NCBI RefSeq assembly: GCF_004346265.1
Contig: NZ_SMAP01000001.1
Span: 310,001-374,000 of the forward strand
DNA: 64,000 nucleotides
From: Thermomonas haemolytica
GTDB lineage: Bacteria > Pseudomonadota > Gammaproteobacteria > Xanthomonadales > Xanthomonadaceae
Direction of reading: 5' to 3'
The notes beneath the pieces were generated by a model, which did not search any database, was not told the origin of the DNA, and saw only the letters and a program-made list of their open reading frames with translations. Made by a program: the position numbers and the translations under genes. Below are positions 15,397 to 24,350 of the stretch, one piece after another. The stretch's first letter is position 1; each line of letters opens with the position of its first letter.

Positions 15397-17232
15397 ATGC
15401 TCGACGAGCTGCTGCCGTACTACGAAAACGAGTTGACCTACCTGCGGCGGCTGTCGAAGGAGTTCGCCGCGCGCTACCCGAAGATCGCCGGGCGCCTGCA
15501 GATGGAAGGCGAAGTCTGCGAAGACCCGCACGTGGAGCGGATGATCGAGTCATTCTCGTTCCTCACCGCGCGCATCCACAAGAAGCTGGACGACGAGTTC
15601 CCGCAGATCACCGAGGCGATGCTGTCGGTGCTGTATCCGCACTTCCTGCGCCCGGTGCCCTCGATGTCGATCGCACAGCTGCAGCTGGCGCCGGGAGCGG
15701 ACATTGCCGAGATGCAGGAACTACCGCGCCACAGCGAGCTGCTGACCCGCCCGGTGCAGGGCTTGCCGGTGCGCTACCGCACCGCCTATCCGGTGCAGGT
15801 GTGGCCGATCCGGGTCGCCGCCGCGCAACTGGAGGCCGCCGAGCGCTCGGCGTTCGCGGTCACCCGCAGCGATACCGTGGCCACCCTGCGCCTGCGCATC
15901 GAAGCCAGTGGGCAGGTCCCACTGGCGAAACTGCCGATCGAACGCCTGCGCCTGTACCTGGATGGCGAGAGCCCGCTGGTGCATGCACTGCACGAGCTGC
16001 TGCTGAACTCGGTGGCCAGCATCACCCTGCGCGCGCCCGAGGACGCGCCGCAGGTGGCCCCGCTGCGACTTCCCGCCGACGCCCTGCGTCCCGTCGGGTT
16101 CGAGGACGAGGATGCGCTGCTGGACTACGACCCGCGCTCGTTCCTCGGCTACCGGCTGCTGCAGGAATATTTCGTGCTGCCCGAAAAATTCCTGTTCGTG
16201 GACCTGGCCAACCTCGACCTCTCGCGCTTCGACCGCGCCGTGGAAGTGGCCATCGAGTTCCGTCCGTTCGGCCGCCCGGAGCGCCTGCAGCGCCTGGAGC
16301 AAACCGTCGATGCGGATACCTTCCGCCTGTTCTGCACGCCGGTGGTGAACCTGTTCAGGCAGCAGGGCGAGCCGATCCGGATCTCGCAGGAACGCCATGA
16401 ATACCCGGTCATCCCCGACGTGCGCCGTCCGCTGGGGATGGAGGTGTACTCGGTGGACTGGGTGCGCAAGTTCAGCCGCACCCCCGGCGGCAGCGACTCG
16501 GTGGAGTTCCATCCCGCCTACTCGGTGCGGCACGGACTGCACGACGACGGCAACGGCCATTTCTGGTACCTGCAGCGGCGCCCCTCGCTGCTGCCGAACG
16601 ACGACGGCTCGGACGTGATGCTGAGCCTGGTGGACCGCGACATGAACCCGCGCGCGCCCGGGGTGGACACGCTCTCCATCGGCCTGACCTGCACCAACCG
16701 CGACCTGCCATCGCAACTGCCGTTCGGTGGCGAAGACAGCCTGCTGCAACCCGAGCAGGGCGGCGTGATCGCCAGCGCACGCCTGCTGAAGAAGCCCAGC
16801 GCCACCTGGCGCGCGCCGATGCGCCAGGCCAACCAGTGGCGCCTGATCTCGCACCTGTCGCTCAACCATCTGTCGATCGTGGAGGGCGGACGCGAGGCGC
16901 TGCTGGAGATCCTGAACCTCTACAACTTCGCGGACAGCGGCACCCTGCGCAAGCAGATCGCCGGCATCACCGACGTGCGCGGCGAGCCCTCGGTGACCCG
17001 GATCGGGCGCGCGCCGCGCCAGGCCTTCGTGCGCGGCACCGAGATCACGCTGACGTTCGACGAGAACCAGTACGTCGGCTCCGGGGTGTACCTGATGGCC
17101 TGCGTGCTGGACCGCTTCTTCAGCCTGTACTGCACCGCCAATTCCTACACCCGCCTGAGCGTGCGCAGCGAGCAGCGCGAGGACTGGCTGGTGCGCTTCC
17201 CGCCGCGCAGCGGGAGCCTGCCGCTGGTATGA
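15397..17232 (+). CDS. tssF: T6SS baseplate subunit TssF
   Basis: The ATG at 15397 gives 611 residues starting MLDELLPYYENELTYLRRLS, the characteristic TssF N-terminus, with FAARYPKIAGRL directly after. Further landmarks are FPQITEAMLSVLYPHFLRPVPS near residues 70-90, the GYRLLQEYFVLPEKF block around 250-265, and the C-terminal strand GSGVYLMACVLDRFFSLY. TssF forms the baseplate wedge with TssE and TssG. The stop codon overlaps the tssG start (ATGA). The 119 bases upstream contain an imperfect stem TCGCCGGA/TCCGGCGA at 15285-15312 but no clear terminator tail. Confidence 0.95.
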   Translation: MLDELLPYYENELTYLRRLSKEFAARYPKIAGRLQMEGEVCEDPHVERMIESFSFLTARIHKKLDDEFPQITEAMLSVLYPHFLRPVPSMSIAQLQLAPGADIAEMQELPRHSELLTRPVQGLPVRYRTAYPVQVWPIRVAAAQLEAAERSAFAVTRSDTVATLRLRIEASGQVPLAKLPIERLRLYLDGESPLVHALHELLLNSVASITLRAPEDAPQVAPLRLPADALRPVGFEDEDALLDYDPRSFLGYRLLQEYFVLPEKFLFVDLANLDLSRFDRAVEVAIEFRPFGRPERLQRLEQTVDADTFRLFCTPVVNLFRQQGEPIRISQERHEYPVIPDVRRPLGMEVYSVDWVRKFSRTPGGSDSVEFHPAYSVRHGLHDDGNGHFWYLQRRPSLLPNDDGSDVMLSLVDRDMNPRAPGVDTLSIGLTCTNRDLPSQLPFGGEDSLLQPEQGGVIASARLLKKPSATWRAPMRQANQWRLISHLSLNHLSIVEGGREALLEILNLYNFADSGTLRKQIAGITDVRGEPSVTRIGRAPRQAFVRGTEITLTFDENQYVGSGVYLMACVLDRFFSLYCTANSYTRLSVRSEQREDWLVRFPPRSGSLPLV

Positions 17233-18302
17233 GCGACCCACGCGCCACCGCCACCGATCCGGACCCGATGCAGCCGGCGCTGGAGCGCCTGCACGCGCAG
17301 CCCGGCCGGTTCGGCTTCTTCCAGGCGGTGCGCCTGCTCTACGGCGTGCACGGCTTCGACGGCCGCGGCAGCGGCGCGCGTCCCGGCCCGCTACGCTTCA
17401 CCACCCCGGCCTCGCTGGCGTTCCCACCCTCGGAATTGGCCGCGATCACCGACGCCGATGGCCAGCAGCAGGTGTGCGTGAACTTCCTCGGCCTCACCGG
17501 CCCCTCCGGCGTCTTGCCGCGGCATTACACCGAGCTGCTGATCGCGCGCCGTCTCAACCGCGACCGTGCCGCGCAGGACTTCCTGGACCTGTTCAACCAT
17601 CGCCTGGTGGCGCTGTTCTGGCTGGCCTGGGCCAAGCACCGGCCCGAAATCGGGCGCCAGTTCGGGTTCCACAACTCGGTGCTGCGCTACCTGGAGCACA
17701 TCGTCGGCCTCGGCACGCCGGCCCTGCAAGCGCGGCTGCACCCCTCCCCGCGCGCCACCCGCCAGGGCCGGCCGCTGCCGGGCGCGGCGATGCTGTACTT
17801 CTCGGGGCTGATCGCGCAGCGCCCGCACGGCGAACATGCGATCGCGCAGGTGGTGTCCGCAGTGGTGGATGCACCGGTGCAGGCCAATGGCTGTCTGGGC
17901 ACCTGGCAACGGATCGCGCCGGAGGCGCGCACCCGCCTGGGCCGCGCCAACCACGCGCTGGGCGCCGGTGGCGTGCTGGGCGCCCGCTACTGGGACCGCC
18001 AGACCACCCTGCGCCTCACCATCGGCCCGCTGCGGCGCGAGCGCTTCAACGCCTTGCTGCCGCGCGGCCCGCGCCTGGCCGACGTGATCGAGCTGTGCCG
18101 CTTCCTCACCGGGCTGGCGCTGGACCTGCGCGTACGGCTGTCGCTGCGCGCCGACCAGGTGCCGCCGCTGCGACTGGGCGAACGCGGCGAAGACCGCCCG
18201 CAGCTGGGCTGGAACACCTGGCTGCGCGGCCGCCGCAGCCAACGCCCCACCACCGAGACCGAATTCCACTTTTCCGCTATGGGAGGCCAGTCATGGCACT
18301 GA
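17229..18302 (+). CDS. tssG: T6SS baseplate subunit TssG
   Basis: The 357-residue protein contains the TssG signature near the N-terminus: PGRFGFFQAVRLLYG at about residues 23-37, followed by PLRFTTPASLAFPPSEL. The central LTGPSGVLPRHYTELL block and DFLDLFNHRLVALFWLAWAKH are also typical. TssG links two TssF copies in the T6SS wedge. The ATG overlaps the tssF stop by 4 bases. The 3' end overlaps the tssH start by 10 bases, so F, G and H are translationally linked. Confidence 0.94.
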   Translation: MSDPRATATDPDPMQPALERLHAQPGRFGFFQAVRLLYGVHGFDGRGSGARPGPLRFTTPASLAFPPSELAAITDADGQQQVCVNFLGLTGPSGVLPRHYTELLIARRLNRDRAAQDFLDLFNHRLVALFWLAWAKHRPEIGRQFGFHNSVLRYLEHIVGLGTPALQARLHPSPRATRQGRPLPGAAMLYFSGLIAQRPHGEHAIAQVVSAVVDAPVQANGCLGTWQRIAPEARTRLGRANHALGAGGVLGARYWDRQTTLRLTIGPLRRERFNALLPRGPRLADVIELCRFLTGLALDLRVRLSLRADQVPPLRLGERGEDRPQLGWNTWLRGRRSQRPTTETEFHFSAMGGQSWH

Positions 18303-20953
18303 ACCTGCGCGCGCTGATCGCACGATTGAACCCCACCGTACGCGGCGCCATGGAGGGCGCGGCCGGCCTGTGCATGTCGCGCGGGCAGTACGAAGTCGAA
18401 ATCGAACACCTGCTGGCCAAGCTGCTGGAGGTGGAGAACTCCGACCTGCGCCGCATCCTGCGCCACTTCGAGATCGCGCCGGACGCGCTGGAGCGCGAGC
18501 TGGGCAAGGCGATGGACGGCTTCAAGACCGGCAACCAGCGTACCCCGGCGCTGTCCGCGCTGATCCCGCGGCTGTTCGAAGCCGCCTGGGGCTGGGCCTC
18601 GATCGAGTACGGCGAGGCCCGTATCCGCAGCGGGCATGTCCTGATCGCGCTGCTGGCGGACGCCGAGCTGCGGCGGCTGGTGGCCGCCAGCGCGCGCTCG
18701 CTGGAGAAGATCAACCTGGAGACGCTCACCCAGAACTTCCACGCCCTGTGCGACGGCTCCAGCGAGGCGCGCGAGGCGCGCGCCCTGGGCGATGCGGCGG
18801 CCTCTTCCGCCGGTGATGGCGGCGCGCCGGGACAGGCAGGCGGCGGCGGGCGACCGAGCAAGACCCCGAACCTCGACCAGTACTGCATCAACCTCACCCA
18901 GCGCGCGCGCGAGGGCAAGCTGGACCCGGTGCTGGGCCGCGACGCCGAGATCCGCCTGATGGTGGACGTGCTCACCCGCCGCCGCCAGAACAACCCGATC
19001 CTCACCGGCGAGGCCGGGGTCGGCAAGACCGCGGTGGTCGAAGGCCTGGCGCTGCGGATCGCCGCCGACGACGTGCCGCCGCAGCTGAAGGGCGTGGAGC
19101 TGCTCTCGCTCGACCTCGGCCTGCTGCAGGCCGGGGCCAGCGTCAAGGGCGAATTCGAGAACCGGCTCAAGGGCGTGATCGAGGAGGTCAAGTCCAGCCC
19201 GGTGCCGATCATCATGTTCATCGACGAGGCGCACACCCTGATCGGCGCCGGTGGCACCGCCGGTCAGAACGACGCCGCCAACCTGCTCAAGCCGGCGCTG
19301 GCGCGCGGCGAGATGCGCACGATCGCGGCCACCACCTGGAGCGAGTACAAGAAGTACTTCGAGAAGGACCCCGCCCTGACCCGCCGCTTCCAGGTGGTGA
19401 AGGTGGACGAGCCGGACGATGCCAAGGCGGTGGCGATGCTGCGCGGGGTCGGGCGCGCGATGGCGGCGCACCACAAGGTGCGCATCCTCGACGAGGCGAT
19501 CGTGGAAGCGGTGAAGCTGAGCTCACGCTTCATCCCCGGCCGCCAGCTGCCGGACAAGGCGGTGAGCGTGCTCGATACCGCCTGCGCCAAGGTGGCGATC
19601 GGCCAGAACGCGACCCCGGCGCGGATCGAGGATGCACGCAAGCATCTGGAGATCCTGCGCACCGAGCAGGCCCAACTGGAGCAGGAACAGGCCGGCGGCG
19701 CCGATCACGGCAAGCGCCTGGCGGAGATCGCCGCGGACATCGCGGCGACCGCCGCCGCACTGGCCGCCGACGAGGCGCGCTTCGCCAAGGAGCAGGAACT
19801 GGTGGCGCGCTACAACGCCGCGCTGGACCGGATCGAGGCGCTGGCCGCGGACGACCCCGCGCGCGCCGAGGTGCGCGCCGAACTGGAGACCATCCGCACC
19901 GAACTGAAGGAGCTCCAGGGCTTCGAGCCCATGGTGCTGCCGGTGGTGGATGCTGCGGCGGTGGCGCAGATCATCGCCGGCTGGACCGGGATTCCGGTCG
20001 GGCGGATGGTGGCCGACGAGATCCAGACCGTGCTGCGCCTGAAGGAATCGCTGGAGGAACGGGTGATCGGCCAGAGCCACGCGCTGGAGGCGATCGCCCA
20101 GCGCGTGCGCACCTCGCGCGCGAACCTCGAGGACCCGGACAAGCCCAAGGGCGTGTTCCTGCTGGTCGGCACCTCCGGCGTGGGCAAGACCGAGACCGCG
20201 ATCGCGCTGGCGGATGCCCTGTACGGCGGCGAGCGCAGCATGATCACCATCAACATGAGCGAGTACCAGGAGGCGCACACGGTCTCCAGCCTCAAGGGCA
20301 GCCCGCCCGGCTACGTCGGCTACGGCGAGGGCGGCGTGCTGACCGAGGCGGTGCGCCGGCGTCCGTATTCGGTAGTGCTGCTGGACGAGATCGAGAAGGC
20401 GCATCCGGACGTGCTGGAGCTGTTCTTCCAGGTATTCGACAAGGGCCGCATGGAGGATGGCGAGGGCCGCGAGATCGACTTCCGCAATACCCTCATCATC
20501 CTCACTTCGAACGCCGGCACCGACCTGGTGATGGAGGCCTGCCGCGGCGATGGCGAACTGCCGAGCGTGGAATCGCTCAACGAGCTGCTGAAGCCGGAGC
20601 TCAACCGGGTATTCAAGCCCGCCTTCCTCGGCCGCACCGCGGTCATCCCCTACTACCCGCTGAAGGACGAGAACCTGCGCAAGATCGTGCGCCTGAAGCT
20701 CAACAAGATCGGCAAGCGGATCAAGGCCAACCACGGCGCCACCTTCGAGTACGACGATGCCGTGGTGGATGCGATCACGGCGCGCTGCACCGAAGTGGAT
20801 TCCGGTGCCCGCAACATCGACAACATCCTCACCGGCACCGTCCTGCCAGAAGTCTCCGGACACGTACTGGAACGCATGGCCGAAGGCGGCGCGATCACGG
20901 CGATCCGGCTGGGCAGCGGCAGCGACGGCCGCTTCACCTACGCGGTGTCCTGA
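18293..20953 (+). CDS. tssH: T6SS sheath-recycling AAA+ ATPase TssH (ClpV)
   Basis: The ATG at 18293 follows GGGAGG and gives 886 residues. The N-domain (residues 1-150) begins MALNLRALIARLNPTVRGAM. The first AAA+ module has Walker A GEAGVGKTAVVEG and Walker B IIMFIDEAHTLIG. A coiled-coil middle domain lies at about 450-560 (Gln/Glu/Ala-rich). The second module has GTSGVGKTETA and VVLLDEIEKAHPDV. ClpV unfolds contracted sheath so that TssB/TssC can be reused. The N-terminal helix differs from ClpB, and the tssG-overlapping position in the T6SS operon supports ClpV rather than ClpB. Confidence 0.95.
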   Translation: MALNLRALIARLNPTVRGAMEGAAGLCMSRGQYEVEIEHLLAKLLEVENSDLRRILRHFEIAPDALERELGKAMDGFKTGNQRTPALSALIPRLFEAAWGWASIEYGEARIRSGHVLIALLADAELRRLVAASARSLEKINLETLTQNFHALCDGSSEAREARALGDAAASSAGDGGAPGQAGGGGRPSKTPNLDQYCINLTQRAREGKLDPVLGRDAEIRLMVDVLTRRRQNNPILTGEAGVGKTAVVEGLALRIAADDVPPQLKGVELLSLDLGLLQAGASVKGEFENRLKGVIEEVKSSPVPIIMFIDEAHTLIGAGGTAGQNDAANLLKPALARGEMRTIAATTWSEYKKYFEKDPALTRRFQVVKVDEPDDAKAVAMLRGVGRAMAAHHKVRILDEAIVEAVKLSSRFIPGRQLPDKAVSVLDTACAKVAIGQNATPARIEDARKHLEILRTEQAQLEQEQAGGADHGKRLAEIAADIAATAAALAADEARFAKEQELVARYNAALDRIEALAADDPARAEVRAELETIRTELKELQGFEPMVLPVVDAAAVAQIIAGWTGIPVGRMVADEIQTVLRLKESLEERVIGQSHALEAIAQRVRTSRANLEDPDKPKGVFLLVGTSGVGKTETAIALADALYGGERSMITINMSEYQEAHTVSSLKGSPPGYVGYGEGGVLTEAVRRRPYSVVLLDEIEKAHPDVLELFFQVFDKGRMEDGEGREIDFRNTLIILTSNAGTDLVMEACRGDGELPSVESLNELLKPELNRVFKPAFLGRTAVIPYYPLKDENLRKIVRLKLNKIGKRIKANHGATFEYDDAVVDAITARCTEVDSGARNIDNILTGTVLPEVSGHVLERMAEGGAITAIRLGSGSDGRFTYAVS

Positions 20954-21078
20954 GCACGTGAATAGGCCCTTCGCCCTAGCCGGGACGGATGCCCCCCGGC
21001 GCGGAATAGCACTTCGGGGGAATGTCGCAGCGCGCGGCCAACTCCGAGGATAGGCAGCGCAACCCGCCGGTTTTCGCC

Positions 21079-23274
21079 ATGTCCGGATTCTCCACCGCCA
21101 ACCGCATGTTCTTCCTCAGCCTGCCCGGATACGGGGAGGATGCGCTGCTGGTCGAGGAAATGCAGGGCGACGAGTCGGTGTCGGCGCTGTTCCAGTTCCG
21201 GCTGTCGCTACTGTCCTACGACCCGGAGATCGACCCGGAGAAGATCGTCGGCAAGGGCGGCGTGCTGCGCATCGAGACCCAGGACGACGAGCGCCACTGG
21301 AATGGCTATGTCTCGCGCTTCTCGCACACCGGCATCGTGCGGGCATCAGACAGCGGCCACCAGGACCTTTACGGCTACGAATGCGACCTCGTGCCGTGGT
21401 TCTGGTTCCTCACCCAGCACGAGGACTGCCGCATCTTCCAGGGCAAGTCGGTGCCCGACATCATCGAGACCATCTTCGCGGAGTTCCACTACAGCGACTA
21501 CCGGCTCGAACTGGACGGCCAGTACCCGCCGCTGGACTACTGCACGCAGTACAACGAGACCAGCTTCGCCTTCATCTCGCGCCTGCTGGAGCGGGAAGGC
21601 ATCCACTACTACTTCCGCCACGACGATCACGACGAGAGCCGGCACCTGCTGGTCCTCACCGACAACAAGCACGGCAACCGCCAGATGCGGCCGGATTCGC
21701 TCGTCTTCCGCAGCGACGCGCAAGCCAACGAGATCGATGCCGTCCTGGAAATCGCCTGCGACCGCCAGATGCGCACGCGCAAGGCCACCCTGGCCGACTG
21801 GGACTATCTGAAAGTCAGCGTACTGAGCGAGGAGACGCCGAGCGTGCTGAAACTCGGCACCGACATCGAGCTGGAGCGCTACCGCTATCCCGGCGGCTTC
21901 GACACGCAGGGCGCAACCCCTGCGGGCAGCCACCTGGCCGACATCGTGATGGAAGTCGAGGAATCCAGCCACCTGCGCTACCGCGGACGCAGCAACGTGC
22001 GCACGCTCACGCCCGGTCACGTGTTCACCCTGGAGGACCATCCCCAGGACGAATTCAACCGCGAGTTCCTGGTGCTGTCGGTCCACCACCACGGCCACAA
22101 CAACCTGCTGCGCGATGGCGGCGAGGCGCGTTATGAAAACCGCTTCACCCTGCAGCCGCACACCAGCGTGTACCGGGCGCCGCAGTCCACGCCGCGCGCG
22201 CAGGCGCGCGGACCGCAGACCGCGATCGTGGTCGGCCCTGCCGGAAACGAGGTCTATACCGACGCCCACGGCCGCATCAAGGTGCGCTTCCATTGGGACC
22301 GCAAGGTCCCCGGGCGCAGCACCAACACCCAGGACGACAAGGCCTCGTGCTGGATCCGGGTGGCGCAGCTCTGGGCCGGCAACGGCTACGGCACCATGTT
22401 CGTGCCGCGGGTGGGCATGGAGGTGGTGGTCGATTTCCTCGAGGGCGACCCCGACCGCCCGCTGGTGGTGGGCTGCGTCTACAACGGCAAGGCGGTGCCC
22501 CCGCTGAACCTGCCGGACGAGGCCACGCGCTCGACCATCAAGACCCTGTCCTCGAAGGGCGGCGGCGGTTTCAACGAACTGCGCTTCGAGGACAAGAAGG
22601 GCAGCGAGGAAATCTTCCTGCACGCGCAGAAGGACCTGCAACTGCGCACCGGCAACAACCGCACGGAGGCGATCGCCGCCCATTCCTCGCTGAGCGTGGG
22701 CAAGAACCGCCTGGAGAGCATCGGAGAAAACGCCGACCTGACCATCGGCAAGAACCAGACGCTGTCGATCGGCAGCAACCGCGCCCAGACCATCGGCCAG
22801 GACGACTACCTGACCGTCGGCACCGCCCAGCACACCAGCGTCGGCACCGACATGGCGGTCACCACCGGCACCAACTTCGAGGTGAATGCGGGCGTCAACG
22901 CTGCCCTCACCACGGGCGTGAACATCGATCTCAAGGCCGGCGTGAACCTGGTGGCCGAGGCTGGCGCCATGATCAGCCTGAAGGCCGGCAGCAGCTCGAT
23001 CGTGCTCGGCCCCGCCGGCATCTTCATCACCGGCAGCATGGTGATGATCAACTCCGGCGGCAGTGCGCTCTCCGCGCAGAAAGCCAAGAAGGCGGAGAAG
23101 GCCGACAAGCCGAAGGCGCCGGAGGAGGCCGCCAAATCCAGCGCCGGCAAGGTCAACGACCCGACCCAGCAGCTGCAGGCCAAGGCGCTGCGCAGCGCCG
23201 CCCGCCAGGGCCAACCGTTCTGCGCCGAGTGCGAAGCCGCACGCCGCGCGCTGGCCGCCCTGCGCGGCGGCTGA
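21079..23274 (+). CDS. vgrG: T6SS spike protein VgrG with Cys-containing tail
   Basis: From the ATG at 21079 the product has 731 residues. It contains a gp27-like base (FQFRLSLLSYDPEIDPEKIVGK from about residue 32), an OB-fold gp5 segment (KVRFHWDRKVPG, then WIRVAQLWAGNGYG near 420-435), a DUF2345-type needle of repeated short strands (SLSVGKNRLESIG, TIGKNQTLSIG and similar, about 535-655) and a non-canonical tail. The tail is Lys/Ala-rich and ends QPFCAECEAARR. VgrG trimers form the T6SS tip. The DUF4123 adaptor gene 33 bases downstream suggests that the tail, or the needle end, is the loading site for cargo. An alternative start is the ATG at 21022. Confidence 0.93.
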   Translation: MSGFSTANRMFFLSLPGYGEDALLVEEMQGDESVSALFQFRLSLLSYDPEIDPEKIVGKGGVLRIETQDDERHWNGYVSRFSHTGIVRASDSGHQDLYGYECDLVPWFWFLTQHEDCRIFQGKSVPDIIETIFAEFHYSDYRLELDGQYPPLDYCTQYNETSFAFISRLLEREGIHYYFRHDDHDESRHLLVLTDNKHGNRQMRPDSLVFRSDAQANEIDAVLEIACDRQMRTRKATLADWDYLKVSVLSEETPSVLKLGTDIELERYRYPGGFDTQGATPAGSHLADIVMEVEESSHLRYRGRSNVRTLTPGHVFTLEDHPQDEFNREFLVLSVHHHGHNNLLRDGGEARYENRFTLQPHTSVYRAPQSTPRAQARGPQTAIVVGPAGNEVYTDAHGRIKVRFHWDRKVPGRSTNTQDDKASCWIRVAQLWAGNGYGTMFVPRVGMEVVVDFLEGDPDRPLVVGCVYNGKAVPPLNLPDEATRSTIKTLSSKGGGGFNELRFEDKKGSEEIFLHAQKDLQLRTGNNRTEAIAAHSSLSVGKNRLESIGENADLTIGKNQTLSIGSNRAQTIGQDDYLTVGTAQHTSVGTDMAVTTGTNFEVNAGVNAALTTGVNIDLKAGVNLVAEAGAMISLKAGSSSIVLGPAGIFITGSMVMINSGGSALSAQKAKKAEKADKPKAPEEAAKSSAGKVNDPTQQLQAKALRSAARQGQPFCAECEAARRALAALRGG

Positions 23275-23307
23275 ATGCAGCCCCGCGACCATCGCAAGGA
23301 GCCGCAC

Positions 23308-23979
23308 ATGTCCGCCCCTCGCCCGCTTCTGCGTATTGAACCGATGCATGGGAACGCCATCGCGCCGCGGGGGGCGGACGATGGATCGGCGGGGACTCCC
23401 CGGGGCATTGCATCAATCGGGATTCTTTACGTGATTGGCCAGGGACAGTACGAACAGCTGCAACGGATGGTATTCGGGCAGGAAGGGCAGTGCCCGGTGT
23501 TCGCGGTGCTCGACGGCGCCATCGTGGATGACCTGCCCCCGCTGCTGCAGCGGCATGCACCGGATGCAATGTGCCTGTTTTCGGGCGATCTCGACCCGAT
23601 GCTGGCGGCGGCCGCGCCCTACCTGCTGATGCTTACTCCCGGCAGCGGCGGCGCGCAGCTGGCCCTACGCGACGGTTGGAACTCGCACTGGGGCATCGTG
23701 CTGGTGACCGACCCCGGCACCCAGGCGCATGCGCTGCGCGCGCACCTGCGCCGGATCCTGCGGGTGGCCACCCCGGGTGGCGACTCCATGCTGTTCCGCT
23801 TCTATGATCCGCGCGCCTTCCGCAGCGTGGTGCCGAGCTTCGACGCGGAGCAGCGCAAGGCGTTCTTCGGTCCGATCCGTGGCTGCTTCGTGGAAAGCCG
23901 CGATGGCCAGGGCGTGCTGTATTTCACGCGCGATGGCGAGATCGCTCCCCGCGTGCTGCCGCTGGCGGCGGCGGCCTGA
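23308..23979 (+). CDS. DUF4123 T6SS effector-loading adaptor (Tap/TEC family)
   Basis: The ATG at 23308 is preceded by AAGGAGCCGCAC, a good ribosome site, and yields 223 residues. The DUF4123 pattern is visible: FAVLDGAIVDDLPPLL near residue 68, LFSGDLDPMLAAAAPYLLML near 90, SHWGIVLVTD around 131, and LFRFYDPRAF near 164-173. Members of this family are cytoplasmic adaptors that bind VgrG and a cognate effector and are not secreted as toxins themselves. The gene lies directly between vgrG and two uncharacterised genes, which are therefore candidate cargo or helpers. Confidence 0.88.
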   Translation: MSAPRPLLRIEPMHGNAIAPRGADDGSAGTPRGIASIGILYVIGQGQYEQLQRMVFGQEGQCPVFAVLDGAIVDDLPPLLQRHAPDAMCLFSGDLDPMLAAAAPYLLMLTPGSGGAQLALRDGWNSHWGIVLVTDPGTQAHALRAHLRRILRVATPGGDSMLFRFYDPRAFRSVVPSFDAEQRKAFFGPIRGCFVESRDGQGVLYFTRDGEIAPRVLPLAAAA

Positions 23980-23990
23980 AGGAATCGGCC

Positions 23991-24347
23991 ATGCTCCAGC
24001 TCGACCGCAAGCAGATGGCGACCGTGGGCGAAACCCAACTGCGCAGCAACTTGGCCGATTTCCTCAACCGCCACCTCGGCGGCAAGGCGCCGCTGCCGCT
24101 GGACGAACTGGATGCGGAGCTGGACGCGGTGATCGCGCACTGCCGGAAAGCCGGGCTGCGCAGCCAGCGGGCAGTGGCGGCCTACGCGCTGGCCTGTTCG
24201 CTGTTCGGCAACGAGCGGGTCGCCAACGACCCCTCGATCATCGGCATCCTGGCCGATCGCAGCAGCCCGCAACTCGACCGCGCGCTGCTGATCGAGATGT
24301 GGACCGCCGCGGCCTATGGCGACTTCCGCCGGCGGCAAGGGGGCTGA
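23991..24347 (+). CDS. Small conserved-looking protein of unknown function in vgrG island
   Basis: I do not recognise this 118-residue protein. It is predicted to be mainly helical, soluble and without signal peptide or membrane segment. It contains LRSNLADFLNRHLGGKAPLP near the N-terminus and a central Cys (AHCRKAGLRS). The start at 23991 follows AAGGAATCGGCC, a good ribosome site. It begins 11 bases after the DUF4123 gene and stops 3 bases before the Ala-rich gene, so the three genes are very likely co-transcribed and co-functional. Immunity protein, chaperone or adaptor partner are all possible; the sequence does not decide. Confidence 0.75.
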   Translation: MLQLDRKQMATVGETQLRSNLADFLNRHLGGKAPLPLDELDAELDAVIAHCRKAGLRSQRAVAAYALACSLFGNERVANDPSIIGILADRSSPQLDRALLIEMWTAAAYGDFRRRQGG

Positions 24348-24350
24348 GGC

